Shown in pieces: positions 20,964 to 29,611 of a stretch of 64,000 nt of DNA (the first letter of the stretch is position 1; the number at the start of each line of letters is the position of its first letter). The notes under the pieces were generated by a model, which saw only the letters and a program-made list of their open reading frames with translations, was not told the DNA's origin and made no database searches. This DNA is from G964291335 sp964291335 (GTDB lineage: Bacteria; Chloroflexota; Dehalococcoidia; Lucifugimonadales; UBA3495), in contig OZ219748.1 in assembly GCA_964291335.2 (NCBI GenBank), positions 1,178,001 to 1,242,000 on the forward strand, given 5' to 3'. Made by a program: the position numbers and the translations under genes.

Positions 20964-20992
20964 ATTTTAACAGATAGCTTGCGGTAAGGGAA
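20964..20992 (-). promoter_or_regulatory. promoter of surface protein B
   Basis: -35 TTCCCT (20987-20992), 17-bp spacer, -10 TAAAAT (20964-20969), same layout as the other three paralogues. The transcript would begin near 20957, at the conserved stem-loop. Confidence 0.65.
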
Positions 20993-21055
20993 TATCCCCT
21001 GACCGGTATTCCCAATACGTGCTGGCTCAAACGCTGCCGGGGTTCACCCAGCCAG

Positions 21056-21069
21056 CCCCCCCCCCCCCC
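21056..21069. repeat. 14-base C tract upstream of surface protein B promoter
   Basis: Fourteen C in a row about 64 bases upstream of the -35 of B and about 195 bases before the next plus-strand gene. It is not inside any supported gene. Length variation here could alter promoter spacing to an upstream site, but nothing else supports that. Confidence 0.7.
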
Positions 21070-21264
21070 GGTTTTACTTCCGAAATGCAACTCCACCCGA
21101 AAACCATGTTGCCGGCCTCACTTCAATAAGGCACAATAAGAGGAGTATCAAAAATCTTCCCGATGGCCGCCCGGCGCAGAGGCAAGGGCTGGCAGCAGGA
21201 GATCTGCGGATATGTTCGGACCGACTGAAGCAGCCTATTCTGAAAGCAAGGAGGAGCCGATAAA

Positions 21265-21981
21265 ATGGTTACCAAGAGGTTAAACGGCCGGGATTATGAG
21301 GAACGCCTGCGCACCAGGCTGGGTACGTGGTGCGATATTGCTTATGATGCCAACATGGATTACCAGTATAAGATCGATTTCACCATTACCCGGTTTCGCG
21401 ATACATTCTTTACCAACCCCATTGGCGTTCAGGTTACCCTGAAAGACGATGACGTCAGAAAGCAGGATGAGTTTTTGCGGATTCACCGGACGGGGCGGGT
21501 GGTGCCGCGGGCCGTCTTCATTGAGATAGCCCCCAATGCCGACCTGGACAGCGCCGCTTCCATTGCCTACATAGCTCTGGGCAACCTTACTTTCTTCAAG
21601 AACTTCCGGGGAAAGGACATTAAAGTTGTCGGCATACGCATCGACAGCGATTCCTACGAGTTTTTCCAGCTTCAAGAGAATACTCAGGCCATTCGCACCG
21701 CTTCGCTGACCAGCCGGGGGCTGCCCGAGGAAAACCGTCTCGCCGGGGAAGTAATCTGGTATAACGCCGACCGGGGCTATGGCGCCATCTACTGCCCTAC
21801 CCAGAGCGAGGAGTTCTATCTGCACATCTATAAAACCGACGATAACCTGAAGTACCGCCTTCAATCCATAGCAGGTTCCGGAACGTGCAACCCGGCAATT
21901 CCGGTTACCTTTGTTGACGGCGGTTACCGGGAAGGACACAGCAAGCCCCAGGCCAATTACATCCGCCTGGCAGAAAACTAG
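21265..21981 (+). CDS. uncharacterised protein, nuclease-like N-terminal part plus cold-shock-like C-terminal domain
   Basis: 238 residues with a strong GGAGGAG ribosome site. I do not recognise the whole protein. Residues about 7-105 (GRDYEERLRTRL, YKIDFTITRF, GVQVTLKDDDVRKQDEF) have the alternating pattern of the PD-(D/E)xK nuclease fold with Asp in KIDF and a Q-V-T in place of ExK. That is a suggestion only. Residues about 158-200 (GEVIWYNADRGYGAIYCP, EEFYLHI) resemble the RNP1-type core of cold-shock/OB domains that bind nucleic acid. It lies next to a MoaB-type gene and a HEPN gene, with no sign of a shared operon. Confidence 0.6.
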   Translation: MVTKRLNGRDYEERLRTRLGTWCDIAYDANMDYQYKIDFTITRFRDTFFTNPIGVQVTLKDDDVRKQDEFLRIHRTGRVVPRAVFIEIAPNADLDSAASIAYIALGNLTFFKNFRGKDIKVVGIRIDSDSYEFFQLQENTQAIRTASLTSRGLPEENRLAGEVIWYNADRGYGAIYCPTQSEEFYLHIYKTDDNLKYRLQSIAGSGTCNPAIPVTFVDGGYREGHSKPQANYIRLAEN

Positions 21982-22052
21982 CCAATGGGGGCGCGCTTTA
22001 CGGGGGCGGGGCGGGGCGGACGGTTCCAGTTTTGCGGTCGAGGGTAGGCGCT

Positions 22053-22544
22053 TTGTTCGGTTTAGCGATTTTAACGGTCAGCACTTCGGGCTACTATGGC
22101 CAGCGGGAGGATCGCAGCGGCGATAAAATCAGGGAGTTGCTGCCCCCGCCGGATTACCAGGTTGTCCGCTACGAAGTGGTGTCCGATGACCGGGAAATGA
22201 TTGCGCAAAGGATGGCGGAATGGGCCGATGCGCCGGATGTTAACCTGTTAGTAAGCACCGGCGGCACCGGCCTGGGCCTCCGGGACGTTACACCGGAAGC
22301 CTGCCTTTCGGTCGTTGAGCGGCAAGTGCCTGGTCTGGCTGAAGCCATGCGCGCCGAAACCCTCAAGTTCACGCCCATGGCCATGCTCAGCCGCTCGGTG
22401 GCCGGCATCCGGGGCAGCGCCCTGCTGCTTACCCTGCCGGGCAGCCCCAAAGGCGTAGCGGAAACCCTGGCAGTAGTTAAGCCGGCGCTGCCCCACGCCC
22501 TGGAGCTGCTGCGCCGCGAATCGGTGCAGGAACACCCGGTTTAA
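22053..22544 (+). CDS. moaB: molybdenum cofactor biosynthesis protein, MoaB/MogA family
   Basis: 163 residues from TTG 22053, chosen because GAGGG lies eight bases upstream (a TTG at 22032 is in frame too). Family motifs: LAILTVSTSGYYGQREDRSG, VSTGGTGLGLRDVTPEA (the nucleotide-binding GGTG), MRAETLKFTPMAMLSRSVAGIRG and LLTLPGSPKGVAETL. MogA/MoaB proteins adenylylate molybdopterin before metal insertion. That would serve molybdoenzymes; the NuoG-like protein in this window probably does not need it. Confidence in the family is high; MoaB versus MogA cannot be settled here. Confidence 0.9.
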   Translation: MFGLAILTVSTSGYYGQREDRSGDKIRELLPPPDYQVVRYEVVSDDREMIAQRMAEWADAPDVNLLVSTGGTGLGLRDVTPEACLSVVERQVPGLAEAMRAETLKFTPMAMLSRSVAGIRGSALLLTLPGSPKGVAETLAVVKPALPHALELLRRESVQEHPV

Positions 22545-22605
22545 GCCAGCGTGGCTGATTGGATAGTTATGCTAGCCACCAGGTTATCGGGGAACCAGCA
22601 TCAAT

Positions 22606-23976
22606 ATGCCGGACGAATCATACCTTTCGGAAAGGTCGCATTTGAGTTCAGACGGTTACCTCTTATTTGCTAATACGTTTCGTCTCTACGTGCACGGGGT
22701 GCGGGAAGCGTTCAGGAGGCGGTTGACCGATGCCTTCGGCGATAACTGGTGGGCCAGGGGTGTAGAAAGCTCGCTCGACGGGTCGCTATTGGATAATCTG
22801 AGAGCGATGGAGGCCGTGAACCCCAACCTTCAACTCCACCTCCTGTTGCAGTCATCTCACTTCGGTTGGATAGTTGTGAAACACCACAATGTGGCATTTT
22901 CGGATGCCTTTAGAGATGCCGACAGTGCGTTGCAGGATTTCAATCGACTCAATAGAATGCGCAATGAATGGGCGCACACCTACGATATGCCGTCGGCGAG
23001 GGCGATGTATGCATCGGATCTTATGAGCTCAATTTTGCTCTCTCTGCGCCGGGAGGAAGCGTTGGAGATTCAACGAATAAGTCAGGAATTTGTTGCTGAC
23101 CCCAATAACTCGGCGACAGAGCAAACGCTTGACTTTCAAGCCCAACCGGAAAGCTACCCTGTGCTAACCGATTTGACCGCTTCCCCGCTGGAACTGTGGC
23201 GTCAGCTTTATTCCTGCCTGGTTGTTGAGAAGTCAGTAGAGATTCCGGATGAGGACGCGGAGCAGGTTGCCAAAGTAACCTTCAAGGTTCAAAACACGGC
23301 GCCGAACAGCGTCAACTGGCCGTCCGTACACTTCCGGTCGGTACAAGTGGCATTGCCCGATGGCGTAACAGCTTCATATGGACGAGGACGGGCCTCGGGC
23401 GCGGTCCGGGAATTGGGCCCCCTTGCCCCGGGCGAGGAGCATGAAGCGAATTTCTCCTTCCCGGTAAATCAGTTAATTGATTTGGAATTCAATATACAGG
23501 CATCGATTGACCATGACGAGTTATTCCAGTTTCAGCATTCAACTGCTTTGCCCTTCGAGACTATAGCTCCGGTATGGCAGCAATTCGTGCAAACGCTCGA
23601 CGCTGTTGGAATCAAAGAGTTTGTCAACGATGCCCTGAATGAAATTGGCGGGCTGGATGCCAATATGACATTGGCAGGTATTGCTGACATTCGGAACAAG
23701 ATTCGCGCAAAACTGAACGAGAGCAGCGAGCTGCAAGACAGACTCCGTCTGTTTATACGAGAATTTCATTTGAGTCAGCCTGGTCCACTGGGTTTGAGAG
23801 TCGGCGAAATATCCGAGGCCCTGGGTGAATTTGAGAAAAGCCTGAAGACTTTGGATGATGCTATTGGGCGTACCGATTTGGCTCTTATTCCGCAGGCGGT
23901 GGAAAGCCTGAAGCAGATTCAACTGGCAGTGCTGCGTTTGGACGATGTTGTTAAAACCATGGCCAGGAGCAAGTAA
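22606..23976 (+). CDS. HEPN-domain protein of unknown function (Swt1-like HEPN N terminus)
   Basis: 456 residues. The N-terminal 170 residues are helical and contain LNRMRNEWAHTYD, the R-x4-H motif (Arg-Asn-x3-His) of HEPN domains, which are often RNases in toxin-antitoxin, CRISPR and abortive-infection systems. A middle beta-rich part (about 200-310, AKVTFKVQNTAPNSVNW, LGPLAPGEEHEANFSFPV) looks like an immunoglobulin-like or DUF-type sandwich. The C-terminal 130 residues are helical with coiled-coil tendency. Base composition is clearly lower in GC than its neighbours, suggesting acquisition by transfer. Its stop overlaps the next start as TAATG. Function is unknown; a defence or stress role is inferred from the HEPN motif and isolation. 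Confidence 0.65.
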   Translation: MPDESYLSERSHLSSDGYLLFANTFRLYVHGVREAFRRRLTDAFGDNWWARGVESSLDGSLLDNLRAMEAVNPNLQLHLLLQSSHFGWIVVKHHNVAFSDAFRDADSALQDFNRLNRMRNEWAHTYDMPSARAMYASDLMSSILLSLRREEALEIQRISQEFVADPNNSATEQTLDFQAQPESYPVLTDLTASPLELWRQLYSCLVVEKSVEIPDEDAEQVAKVTFKVQNTAPNSVNWPSVHFRSVQVALPDGVTASYGRGRASGAVRELGPLAPGEEHEANFSFPVNQLIDLEFNIQASIDHDELFQFQHSTALPFETIAPVWQQFVQTLDAVGIKEFVNDALNEIGGLDANMTLAGIADIRNKIRAKLNESSELQDRLRLFIREFHLSQPGPLGLRVGEISEALGEFEKSLKTLDDAIGRTDLALIPQAVESLKQIQLAVLRLDDVVKTMARSK

Positions 23977-24335
23977 TGGCTGCCGACAACCAAAGCGCCG
24001 CCAGCGCTGCCCCGGTCTATTGGCCGCGGGTTAAGGAAATCCTGGAAGGCATTATGGAGCGTTGGAAGGAACGCTGGGGACGGGAACCCTACCCCGGCAT
24101 CCACGAGTATTACTGGGAAACCCCTCAGGACCTGGCTGAAGCGGTGCTTAACGGTTTCCGGGCCATTGAACCCGGCTTGCCCGCCCGGGAAACGCACCTG
24201 GTGCGCTCGCTGGCCCGGGGGGTAGGCGCCTTCGGCAAAATGCCCCTGCGCGGCCCCTTCCTCTCCCGCTCCGAGGTGGATGAAATCGCCGCCTGGATTG
24301 ACGCCGGCATGCCCGAAGGCCCGCCGGAGGAATAG
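23976..24335 (+). CDS. small uncharacterised protein coupled to the HEPN gene
   Basis: 119 residues, starting on the last base of the preceding stop (TAATG), so it is likely translated by coupling. GC-rich codon use unlike the HEPN gene. Features: VKEILEGIMERWKERWGREP, a helical N terminus, YYWETPQDLAEAVLNGFRAIEP, and a C-terminal SRSEVDEIAAWIDAGMPEGPP that resembles the terminal helix of c-type cytochromes but has no CxxCH, so no heme is expected. Possible partner or antitoxin of the HEPN protein, or simply a downstream host gene. Confidence 0.6.
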   Translation: MAADNQSAASAAPVYWPRVKEILEGIMERWKERWGREPYPGIHEYYWETPQDLAEAVLNGFRAIEPGLPARETHLVRSLARGVGAFGKMPLRGPFLSRSEVDEIAAWIDAGMPEGPPEE

Positions 24336-24364
24336 ACGCCCGCCGGTCATTGGTCGAGAGTAAT

Positions 24365-24408
24365 GCCGCTGCAAGGGACGCCCTCCGGAGGGCGTCCCTT
24401 GCAGCGGC
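24365..24408. terminator. perfect 44-base palindrome between convergent genes
   Basis: 22-bp perfect arms with half-site GCCGCTGCAAGGGACGCCCTCC and no loop beyond the centre at 24386/24387. Placed between a plus-strand and a minus-strand stop, so it probably ends transcription in both directions. Exceptionally long and exact for a terminator. Confidence 0.7.
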
Positions 24409-24434
24409 GGCATTTCCCGGCTGGTTAGAACCGG

Positions 24435-25439
24435 TTAAACCAGGGCCGGTTCCCTTACCTTCCGGTAAACCTGGATGCGGCCGCGGGTGTGGTCCAGAAC
24501 GCAGATGCGCCCCTGCGAGTCCACCCGGATGGCGCAGGGATGAGCAAAGTTCCGCTCGTAGGCCGGGTCGTTGGCAAAAGCCAGGGCCCGCTGCCGAATC
24601 ATGTCCGGGTTGGAAAGAAGCTTGTCCTTGCCCCACCGGGACAGCTGGTGGTCGCCCCGCAGCTGGGTCAGGAAACGCCCGTCCGGAGCCAGAACCGGCA
24701 CCCGGTTGTTCAGCCAGTCGGCAACGTAAATGTCGCCGTCGGCGTCCACCGCCACGCCGTTGGGTCGGTTGAACTGACCCACGCCGTCGCCGGAAGCGCC
24801 AAAGCTCGCCTGCCATTCCCCGTCGGCGGTAAAACACTGGATGCGGTCATTGCGCCAGTCGGCGACATAGACGCTGCCGTCCTTGTCCAGGGCGATGCCC
24901 CAGGGCATATTCAGCTCGCCGGGGCCGCTGCCCGGCCGGCCGAACTGACCCAGGTACTGGCCGTCCCGGGTAAACCGCTGCACCCGGCAGTTGCGGCTGT
25001 CCACGATGAAGACGGTCTGGTCGCTGCTGATGGCAATGCCGGCCGGCCGGTCCAGTTCGCCGTCGCCGGAGCCGGCAGCGCCCCACTTGCCCAGAAACTC
25101 GCCATCCTTGGTAAAGATGGAGACCCGGTTCAGCCACTCATCGGTTACGTACAGCCGTTCTTCCCGATCCATGGCGATGCCGGCCGGCCAGATGAAGCTG
25201 CCGTCCTCCTCGCCGTAGGAGCCGAACTCGTTAACATATTCCTCGTCCAGGGTGCAGGCGGTAATCCGCACGCCGTCGGGACGGTTCTCGTAAGAACGGT
25301 TAATCACATAGGCCACCCCGTCGGCATCTACCACAAAGTCTGACGGGTTGCGAAACCCGGTGCCGGCGAACTCGTTACGGCCTACAGAGTGGCTGTATTC
25401 AAAAGTTCGGTCGGTAAGCCCAAAGAAATGGGTGCTCAT
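24435..25439 (-). CDS. NHL-repeat beta-propeller protein
   Basis: 334 residues without a signal peptide. At least five NHL blades, each with the pattern G-IA-D--G-IYVAD--N-R-Q-F and separators such as GSGDGELDRPAGIA, GSGPGELNMPWGIA and GDGVGQFNRPNGVA. NHL propellers bind proteins, RNA or peptides, or act as lyases and lactonases; no catalytic residues can be named from the sequence alone. It is the last minus-strand gene before the bidirectional palindrome and follows the DUF1501/DUF1800 pair with a 150-base gap. Confidence 0.85.
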   Translation of the reverse strand: MSTHFFGLTDRTFEYSHSVGRNEFAGTGFRNPSDFVVDADGVAYVINRSYENRPDGVRITACTLDEEYVNEFGSYGEEDGSFIWPAGIAMDREERLYVTDEWLNRVSIFTKDGEFLGKWGAAGSGDGELDRPAGIAISSDQTVFIVDSRNCRVQRFTRDGQYLGQFGRPGSGPGELNMPWGIALDKDGSVYVADWRNDRIQCFTADGEWQASFGASGDGVGQFNRPNGVAVDADGDIYVADWLNNRVPVLAPDGRFLTQLRGDHQLSRWGKDKLLSNPDMIRQRALAFANDPAYERNFAHPCAIRVDSQGRICVLDHTRGRIQVYRKVREPALV

Positions 25440-25593
25440 GCTCTTACCTCGTCATTATGCTGCGAAGGATGTTGTTCAGGCCGCCCCGAAGCCGCGCGCC
25501 CGCCGGGGAAACCGCCGCCGGAGCAGCCGTTTTTTCGGTTGCTGCTGACCGCCGTTCAACGGCAGCCAGCCGTTGACTATTGGCCGCGGCCGG

Positions 25594-26730
25594 CTACAGG
25601 AAACTCACCTTCTCGAAGGAACCGCCCACAATAGGGTTGGCGTCCATCCGGAACCAGTCTTCGACAATGGTGGTGTAGATAGAGCGGAAGTCCATGCTAT
25701 AGCGCAGATTGCCCCCCTCTTCCTGCTGGCCGGGTTCCAGGGAAGGATATTCGCCGTAGAGTCCACCCTTCACGTGGTCGCCGATTACGAAGGCAACGCC
25801 GCCGGCGCCGTGGTCAGTGCCGGAACCGTTGTCAGTGATGCGCCGCCCGAACTCGGTGAACAGCAGCAGCATAACGTTGTCGCCGGCGTCGTGTTCCTTC
25901 AGGTCCTGGAGGAAAGTCTCCACGTTGTTGGACACGTCAGCCCACAGGCCCGAATGAAGGGATGCCTGGTTGGCGTGGGTATCGAAGCTGTTGTACGGCG
26001 AAGTGGTATAGAGTACCCGGCTGCCGAAACCGGCCAGGTGGGTTTGGGCAATGTTCTTCATATACTGCCCCACCGCGGTGGCCGAATATTCCACGTTAGA
26101 GGTGTATTTGTCCGGCGCGGTAGCCAGAATGTCGGCCCCCTTAAGGGCATTGGTGCCGGTGCTGTGGATGTAGTCCAGCACGGCGCCCCGGCCCATGGCC
26201 GGCGAATACATTCGCCCGAAAACGTCCAGGGCCTGGTTGCGCTGGTTTTCCCCCTCGATGCCGGTCAGCAGACCATAGGTCTCCAGGTTGCCGACCGAGG
26301 CCACCGGCACGCCTTCCATCACCAGCGCCCGGGGAAGGCCGCGGCCGAAGTTAACGCCGGTCAGCACATTGTCGGCCCGGGGGTCAATCTCCTTGAGAAC
26401 CCGGCCCAGCCAGCCTTCGGTGCCAATCTTGTCCGGTTCGCAGGTATGCCAGATGTCCATAGAGCGGAAGTGGGAATAGCTGGGGTTATCATAGCCCACG
26501 CCCAGGAAGATGGCCAGCTTGCCTTCATCCCAGAACTTCTTCAGCGGCCCCATAGTAGGGTGGAACCCCAACTCGTCGTTAATCGGAATAATCTGCCCTT
26601 CGGGAATGCCCAGGGTGGGGCGGAAGTCCCGATACAGCGGGTTGGCGTAGGGAATCACCGTGTTCAGGCCGTCATTGCCGCCGGAAAGGGACAGAACGGC
26701 CAGGACCGGGTCTTTCTGCGTAGCGACCAT
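25594..26730 (-). CDS. DUF1501 family protein
   Basis: 378 residues. Begins PVLAVLSLSGGNDGLNTVIPY and includes HPTMGPLKKFWDEGKLAIFLGVGYDNPSYSHF, SFDTHANQ, LFTEFGRRITDNGSGTDHGAGGVAFVIG and the C-terminal VEDWF. The family is alkaline-phosphatase/sulfatase-like. Most members carry a Tat signal; none is visible here. It is 22 bases downstream of DUF1800, the usual partner across planctomycetes, chloroflexi and proteobacteria. The pair has been linked to secreted or surface-associated functions, but the reaction is not established. Confidence 0.9.
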   Translation of the reverse strand: MVATQKDPVLAVLSLSGGNDGLNTVIPYANPLYRDFRPTLGIPEGQIIPINDELGFHPTMGPLKKFWDEGKLAIFLGVGYDNPSYSHFRSMDIWHTCEPDKIGTEGWLGRVLKEIDPRADNVLTGVNFGRGLPRALVMEGVPVASVGNLETYGLLTGIEGENQRNQALDVFGRMYSPAMGRGAVLDYIHSTGTNALKGADILATAPDKYTSNVEYSATAVGQYMKNIAQTHLAGFGSRVLYTTSPYNSFDTHANQASLHSGLWADVSNNVETFLQDLKEHDAGDNVMLLLFTEFGRRITDNGSGTDHGAGGVAFVIGDHVKGGLYGEYPSLEPGQQEEGGNLRYSMDFRSIYTTIVEDWFRMDANPIVGGSFEKVSFL

Positions 26731-26752
26731 GTTCTCTTCTCCTGCTGAAATT

Positions 26753-28177
26753 TTACTCGAACTGGAACTCGGCCGTGGCGGCGATCATCTGGAACATTTC
26801 GCCGGCGCGGCGGGTAAACTCGGCCCTTTCCGCGTCGCTGCCGTGGCTAAGGCTGCCGCCCCGGCTGGCATGGGACTTAAGCTCGTTCATCGTATCATCG
26901 GTTACCGTCAGGGGGCCGGTCAGGTCCAGGCAGCTTTCCACAAACTGCTCCGGCGTCAGGGTATCGCCCCGGGCCATCAGGCGGGAAACCAGCGACTGAA
27001 CGCCGGGGAGCTCGGTGTTGCCCAGCAGGTCCGAGGCAAAATTGATGCGTTCTACCAGGGTGCCGCTGTCAATCCACTCCCGGCCGGTATGCCAGCCCTC
27101 CACCGTTGGCGGGTTCATCAGGTCCATGCCCATATACTTGGGTTCCTGGGAATACTCGAACAGGCCGGGCTGAATATCCCGGTGCTCCCCCACCAGGCGC
27201 AGGGTGCCGACCACCATTTCCGCCGGGTTCTTCACCTTGGCGTAGCGGACGCCCTCGTCCTTGAAAAAGTCGGACTTGAAGAGAACCTCCAGCATCGCCT
27301 TAATCTCGTAGCCGGAATCGAAGTAGGCCTTTTCCAGAGCCTCGACGGCGCCCATATCTGCCGGCGGAGTCAGCCGCCAGGCGGGAACCTGCACATCGTC
27401 GGCTACGAAGAAGTTATACAGGTGACGGGCCAGAAAGCGCGCGGTGGCCGGCTGCTTGCAGATAATATCCAGCACGTCATCGCCGTTAAAATTGCCGGTC
27501 TCGCCCAGGAAAGTCTTCTCGCCGTTATCGTGGTCTGCCGGGTCATACCGGAAGCTCCAGGGGCTGCGGCCATAGGGGAAAGGCGGGTAAGGCGGGGCAA
27601 TATTCCAGCCGGTAAAGGCGCGGGCGCAGGCCTTTACGTCATCCTCAGAGTAGTTGAACTCCCCGTCCCTGCCAACGCCCAGCGAGAAGAGTTCCAGCAG
27701 TTCCCGCCCGTAGTTCTCGTTCAGGTTTTCCTTATGGCTCTCACTGTTGTCCAGGTAATAGACCATGGCCGGGCTGGTGGACAGCAGCCAGAGCAGGTGA
27801 CGGAAGTTGCCCATGCCATGTTCCCGGAACATCCGAATCATCCGGCCCATCTCCTGGCCGCTGTCAATTTTGCTGTGGCCGGCGCAGAAAATCATGTGCC
27901 AGAAGAGGGCCATCTTTTCCTGAAGCTGGCGGGGGTTGTTAATCATCCGATAGACCCACGCCTGAATGTTGGTCTCGATGGCGGCCGCCTCGTGGTAAGC
28001 CGGCATATAGCGCAGCAGCAGGTCATCCTCAACGCCGGGAACGCCCTGGGGGTTCAAGAGTTCATCGACTACGTGGTCATAACCTTGCGCCGCTTTGGCT
28101 TCAATCTCATCGCGGCTGGCGCCGAACCCGGCCCGCCGCAGCAAGTGAGCCATCAGTGCAACATCCTGGTCAGCCAT
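26753..28177 (-). CDS. DUF1800 family protein
   Basis: 474 residues. Typical opening AHLLRRAGFGASRDEI, then MALFWHMIFCAGHSKID, NYGRELLELFSLGVGRDGEFNYSEDDVKACARAFTGWNIAP, NGDDVLDIICKQPATARFLARHLYNFFVAD and a C-terminal part ending ATAEFQFE. Forms an operon with the DUF1501 gene (22-base gap). The product usually acts together with DUF1501 in a two-protein system of unknown biochemical role. A possible -10 TATAAT on the minus strand lies at 28292-28297, 115 bases upstream. Confidence 0.9.
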   Translation of the reverse strand: MADQDVALMAHLLRRAGFGASRDEIEAKAAQGYDHVVDELLNPQGVPGVEDDLLLRYMPAYHEAAAIETNIQAWVYRMINNPRQLQEKMALFWHMIFCAGHSKIDSGQEMGRMIRMFREHGMGNFRHLLWLLSTSPAMVYYLDNSESHKENLNENYGRELLELFSLGVGRDGEFNYSEDDVKACARAFTGWNIAPPYPPFPYGRSPWSFRYDPADHDNGEKTFLGETGNFNGDDVLDIICKQPATARFLARHLYNFFVADDVQVPAWRLTPPADMGAVEALEKAYFDSGYEIKAMLEVLFKSDFFKDEGVRYAKVKNPAEMVVGTLRLVGEHRDIQPGLFEYSQEPKYMGMDLMNPPTVEGWHTGREWIDSGTLVERINFASDLLGNTELPGVQSLVSRLMARGDTLTPEQFVESCLDLTGPLTVTDDTMNELKSHASRGGSLSHGSDAERAEFTRRAGEMFQMIAATAEFQFE

Positions 28178-28544
28178 ACCGTCCTCCTCTGCTTTTTGGT
28201 TTTTGCAGCAGCCCGCTTACCGGGTCAGGTCGGAACCCTGGCCCGAACCGTCCGGCTGCGCCAGCCGGAAAAACGGGCTAGTTTGCTACCAATTATAAGG
28301 TAAGAATTAAGATACCGCACCGGCCCGGCGCTGTCAATATTCCCGGCAGGCGGCGCAGAAACGGCCGGGCAATCCCGGCGCGCCCGTCGGCCCGGCTGCC
28401 GGCGCAATGGACGGGGCGGCTTTTCGGCGGCGGCGGAGTTTACCCCCTCTCCCCGGTTTACCGTTGAATTATAGCGCCGCCAGTGCTAACCTGCCTCTGT
28501 TGGGGCCTTAATCCCGAGGCAATAAACGGCGGAGGAAAACGGCG
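28178..28544. other. divergent promoter region between DUF1800 and LLM genes
   Basis: About 370 bases with an AT-rich patch at 28280-28312. On the minus strand this has TATAAT (28292-28297) without a good -35, the best candidate for the DUF1800/DUF1501 promoter. A GGAGGA site lies just before the plus-strand start at 28545. Confidence 0.4.
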
Positions 28545-29507
28545 ATGGCGGAGCAGCGTATTGGCGTGGCAGCGATGGGTGGAGACAGCCGGGATGTGGT
28601 CAACCGCATTCAGCATTTGGAGGCCCTGGGCATTCAGGCAGCCTGGCTGACCTCCGGCGGCGCCGGGCCGGATGCCCTGACCACCTTCGCGGCGGCAGCC
28701 GCGGTTACCGAGCGCATTCTGCTGGGCGCCAGCATCATTCCCACCTACCCCCGCCACCCTATAGTCGCCGTGCAGCAGACCCAGGTGGTGGCGCAGCTGG
28801 CCCCGGGGCGGTTCCGGCTGGGGCTGGGCCCCAGCCACAAGGTCAGTATTGAGCCGATGTTCGGCCTGGAGCATCGGGCGCCGCTGACCAACCTGCGGGA
28901 GTATATTCAGATAGTCCGGGCGCTGCTGTGGGAGGGCCGGGTCGATTTTGACGGCGTTCAGTACCATGCGCATGGCGCTTTGCCCGGGGCGGCGGCGCCG
29001 GAGGTGCCGGTGCTGGCTTCGGCCCTGCGCCGCCGCTCTTTCCGGCTGTGCGGCGAGCTTGCCGACGGGGCCATCAGCTGGGTTTGCCCCGGCCAGTACC
29101 TGCGGGACGTGGCCCTGCCGGCGCTGCGGCAGGGCGCGCAGCAGGCCGGCCGGCCCACGCCGCCCCTGATTGCCCACGCCCCGGTTTGCGTCCACGACAA
29201 CCTGGCCGAAGCGCGGGAAGCGGCCCGGGTTCAGTTGGCTAACTACCCCCGCTCCCCCTTTTACCAGGAGATGTTCGCCGCCGCAGGCCACCCGGAGGCG
29301 CGGGACGGAACCTGGAGCGATGGTATGCTGGCGGATGTGGTGTTCATGGGCGATGAGGAAACGGTGGCCGGCCGCCTGCGCGAGCTGTTTGCCTGGGGCG
29401 CTGCGGAGGTGCTGGCCCACCCCATCAGCGCCGGCGGCAGCCCCCAGGCAGCCATGAAGCGCAACCTGAACCTGATTGCAGCCGTCGGGCAGGGCCTGCC
29501 GGGGTGA
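28545..29507 (+). CDS. LLM-class (luciferase-like) F420-dependent-type oxidoreductase
   Basis: 320 residues from ATG 28545 with a GGAGGA site. Luciferase-like TIM barrel: AAVTERILLGASIIPTYPRHP (the conserved early strand), RFRLGLGPSHKVSIEPMFG, the long insertion with YIQIVRALLWEGRVDFDG, VPVLASALRRRSFRLCGELADGAISWV, and the C-terminal VVFMGDEETVAGRLRELFAWGAAEVL. Closest in appearance to actinobacterial and chloroflexi F420-dependent dehydrogenases or reductases, although FMN cannot be excluded. Substrate unknown. A strong bidirectional hairpin follows. Confidence 0.88.
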   Translation: MAEQRIGVAAMGGDSRDVVNRIQHLEALGIQAAWLTSGGAGPDALTTFAAAAAVTERILLGASIIPTYPRHPIVAVQQTQVVAQLAPGRFRLGLGPSHKVSIEPMFGLEHRAPLTNLREYIQIVRALLWEGRVDFDGVQYHAHGALPGAAAPEVPVLASALRRRSFRLCGELADGAISWVCPGQYLRDVALPALRQGAQQAGRPTPPLIAHAPVCVHDNLAEAREAARVQLANYPRSPFYQEMFAAAGHPEARDGTWSDGMLADVVFMGDEETVAGRLRELFAWGAAEVLAHPISAGGSPQAAMKRNLNLIAAVGQGLPG

Positions 29508-29556
29508 GCTATAGACCAAAGGGCAGCCGGGCATCCGGCTGCGGAGGAACTACGGT

Positions 29557-29586
29557 CAGGGGCGTCGGTTAACACCGACGCCCCTG
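29557..29586. terminator. bidirectional hairpin after the LLM oxidoreductase
   Basis: Perfect 12-bp inverted repeat CAGGGGCGTCGG / CCGACGCCCCTG with a six-base loop TTAACA, between convergent genes. Confidence 0.75.
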
Positions 29587-29611
29587 GGGTTAACCGGGAT
29601 AGCCTGACCCA

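Noticed and set aside
25573..28303. Long plus-strand frames opposite DUF1501 and DUF1800
   Set aside because: High-GC antisense shadows; the minus-strand products match known families throughout.
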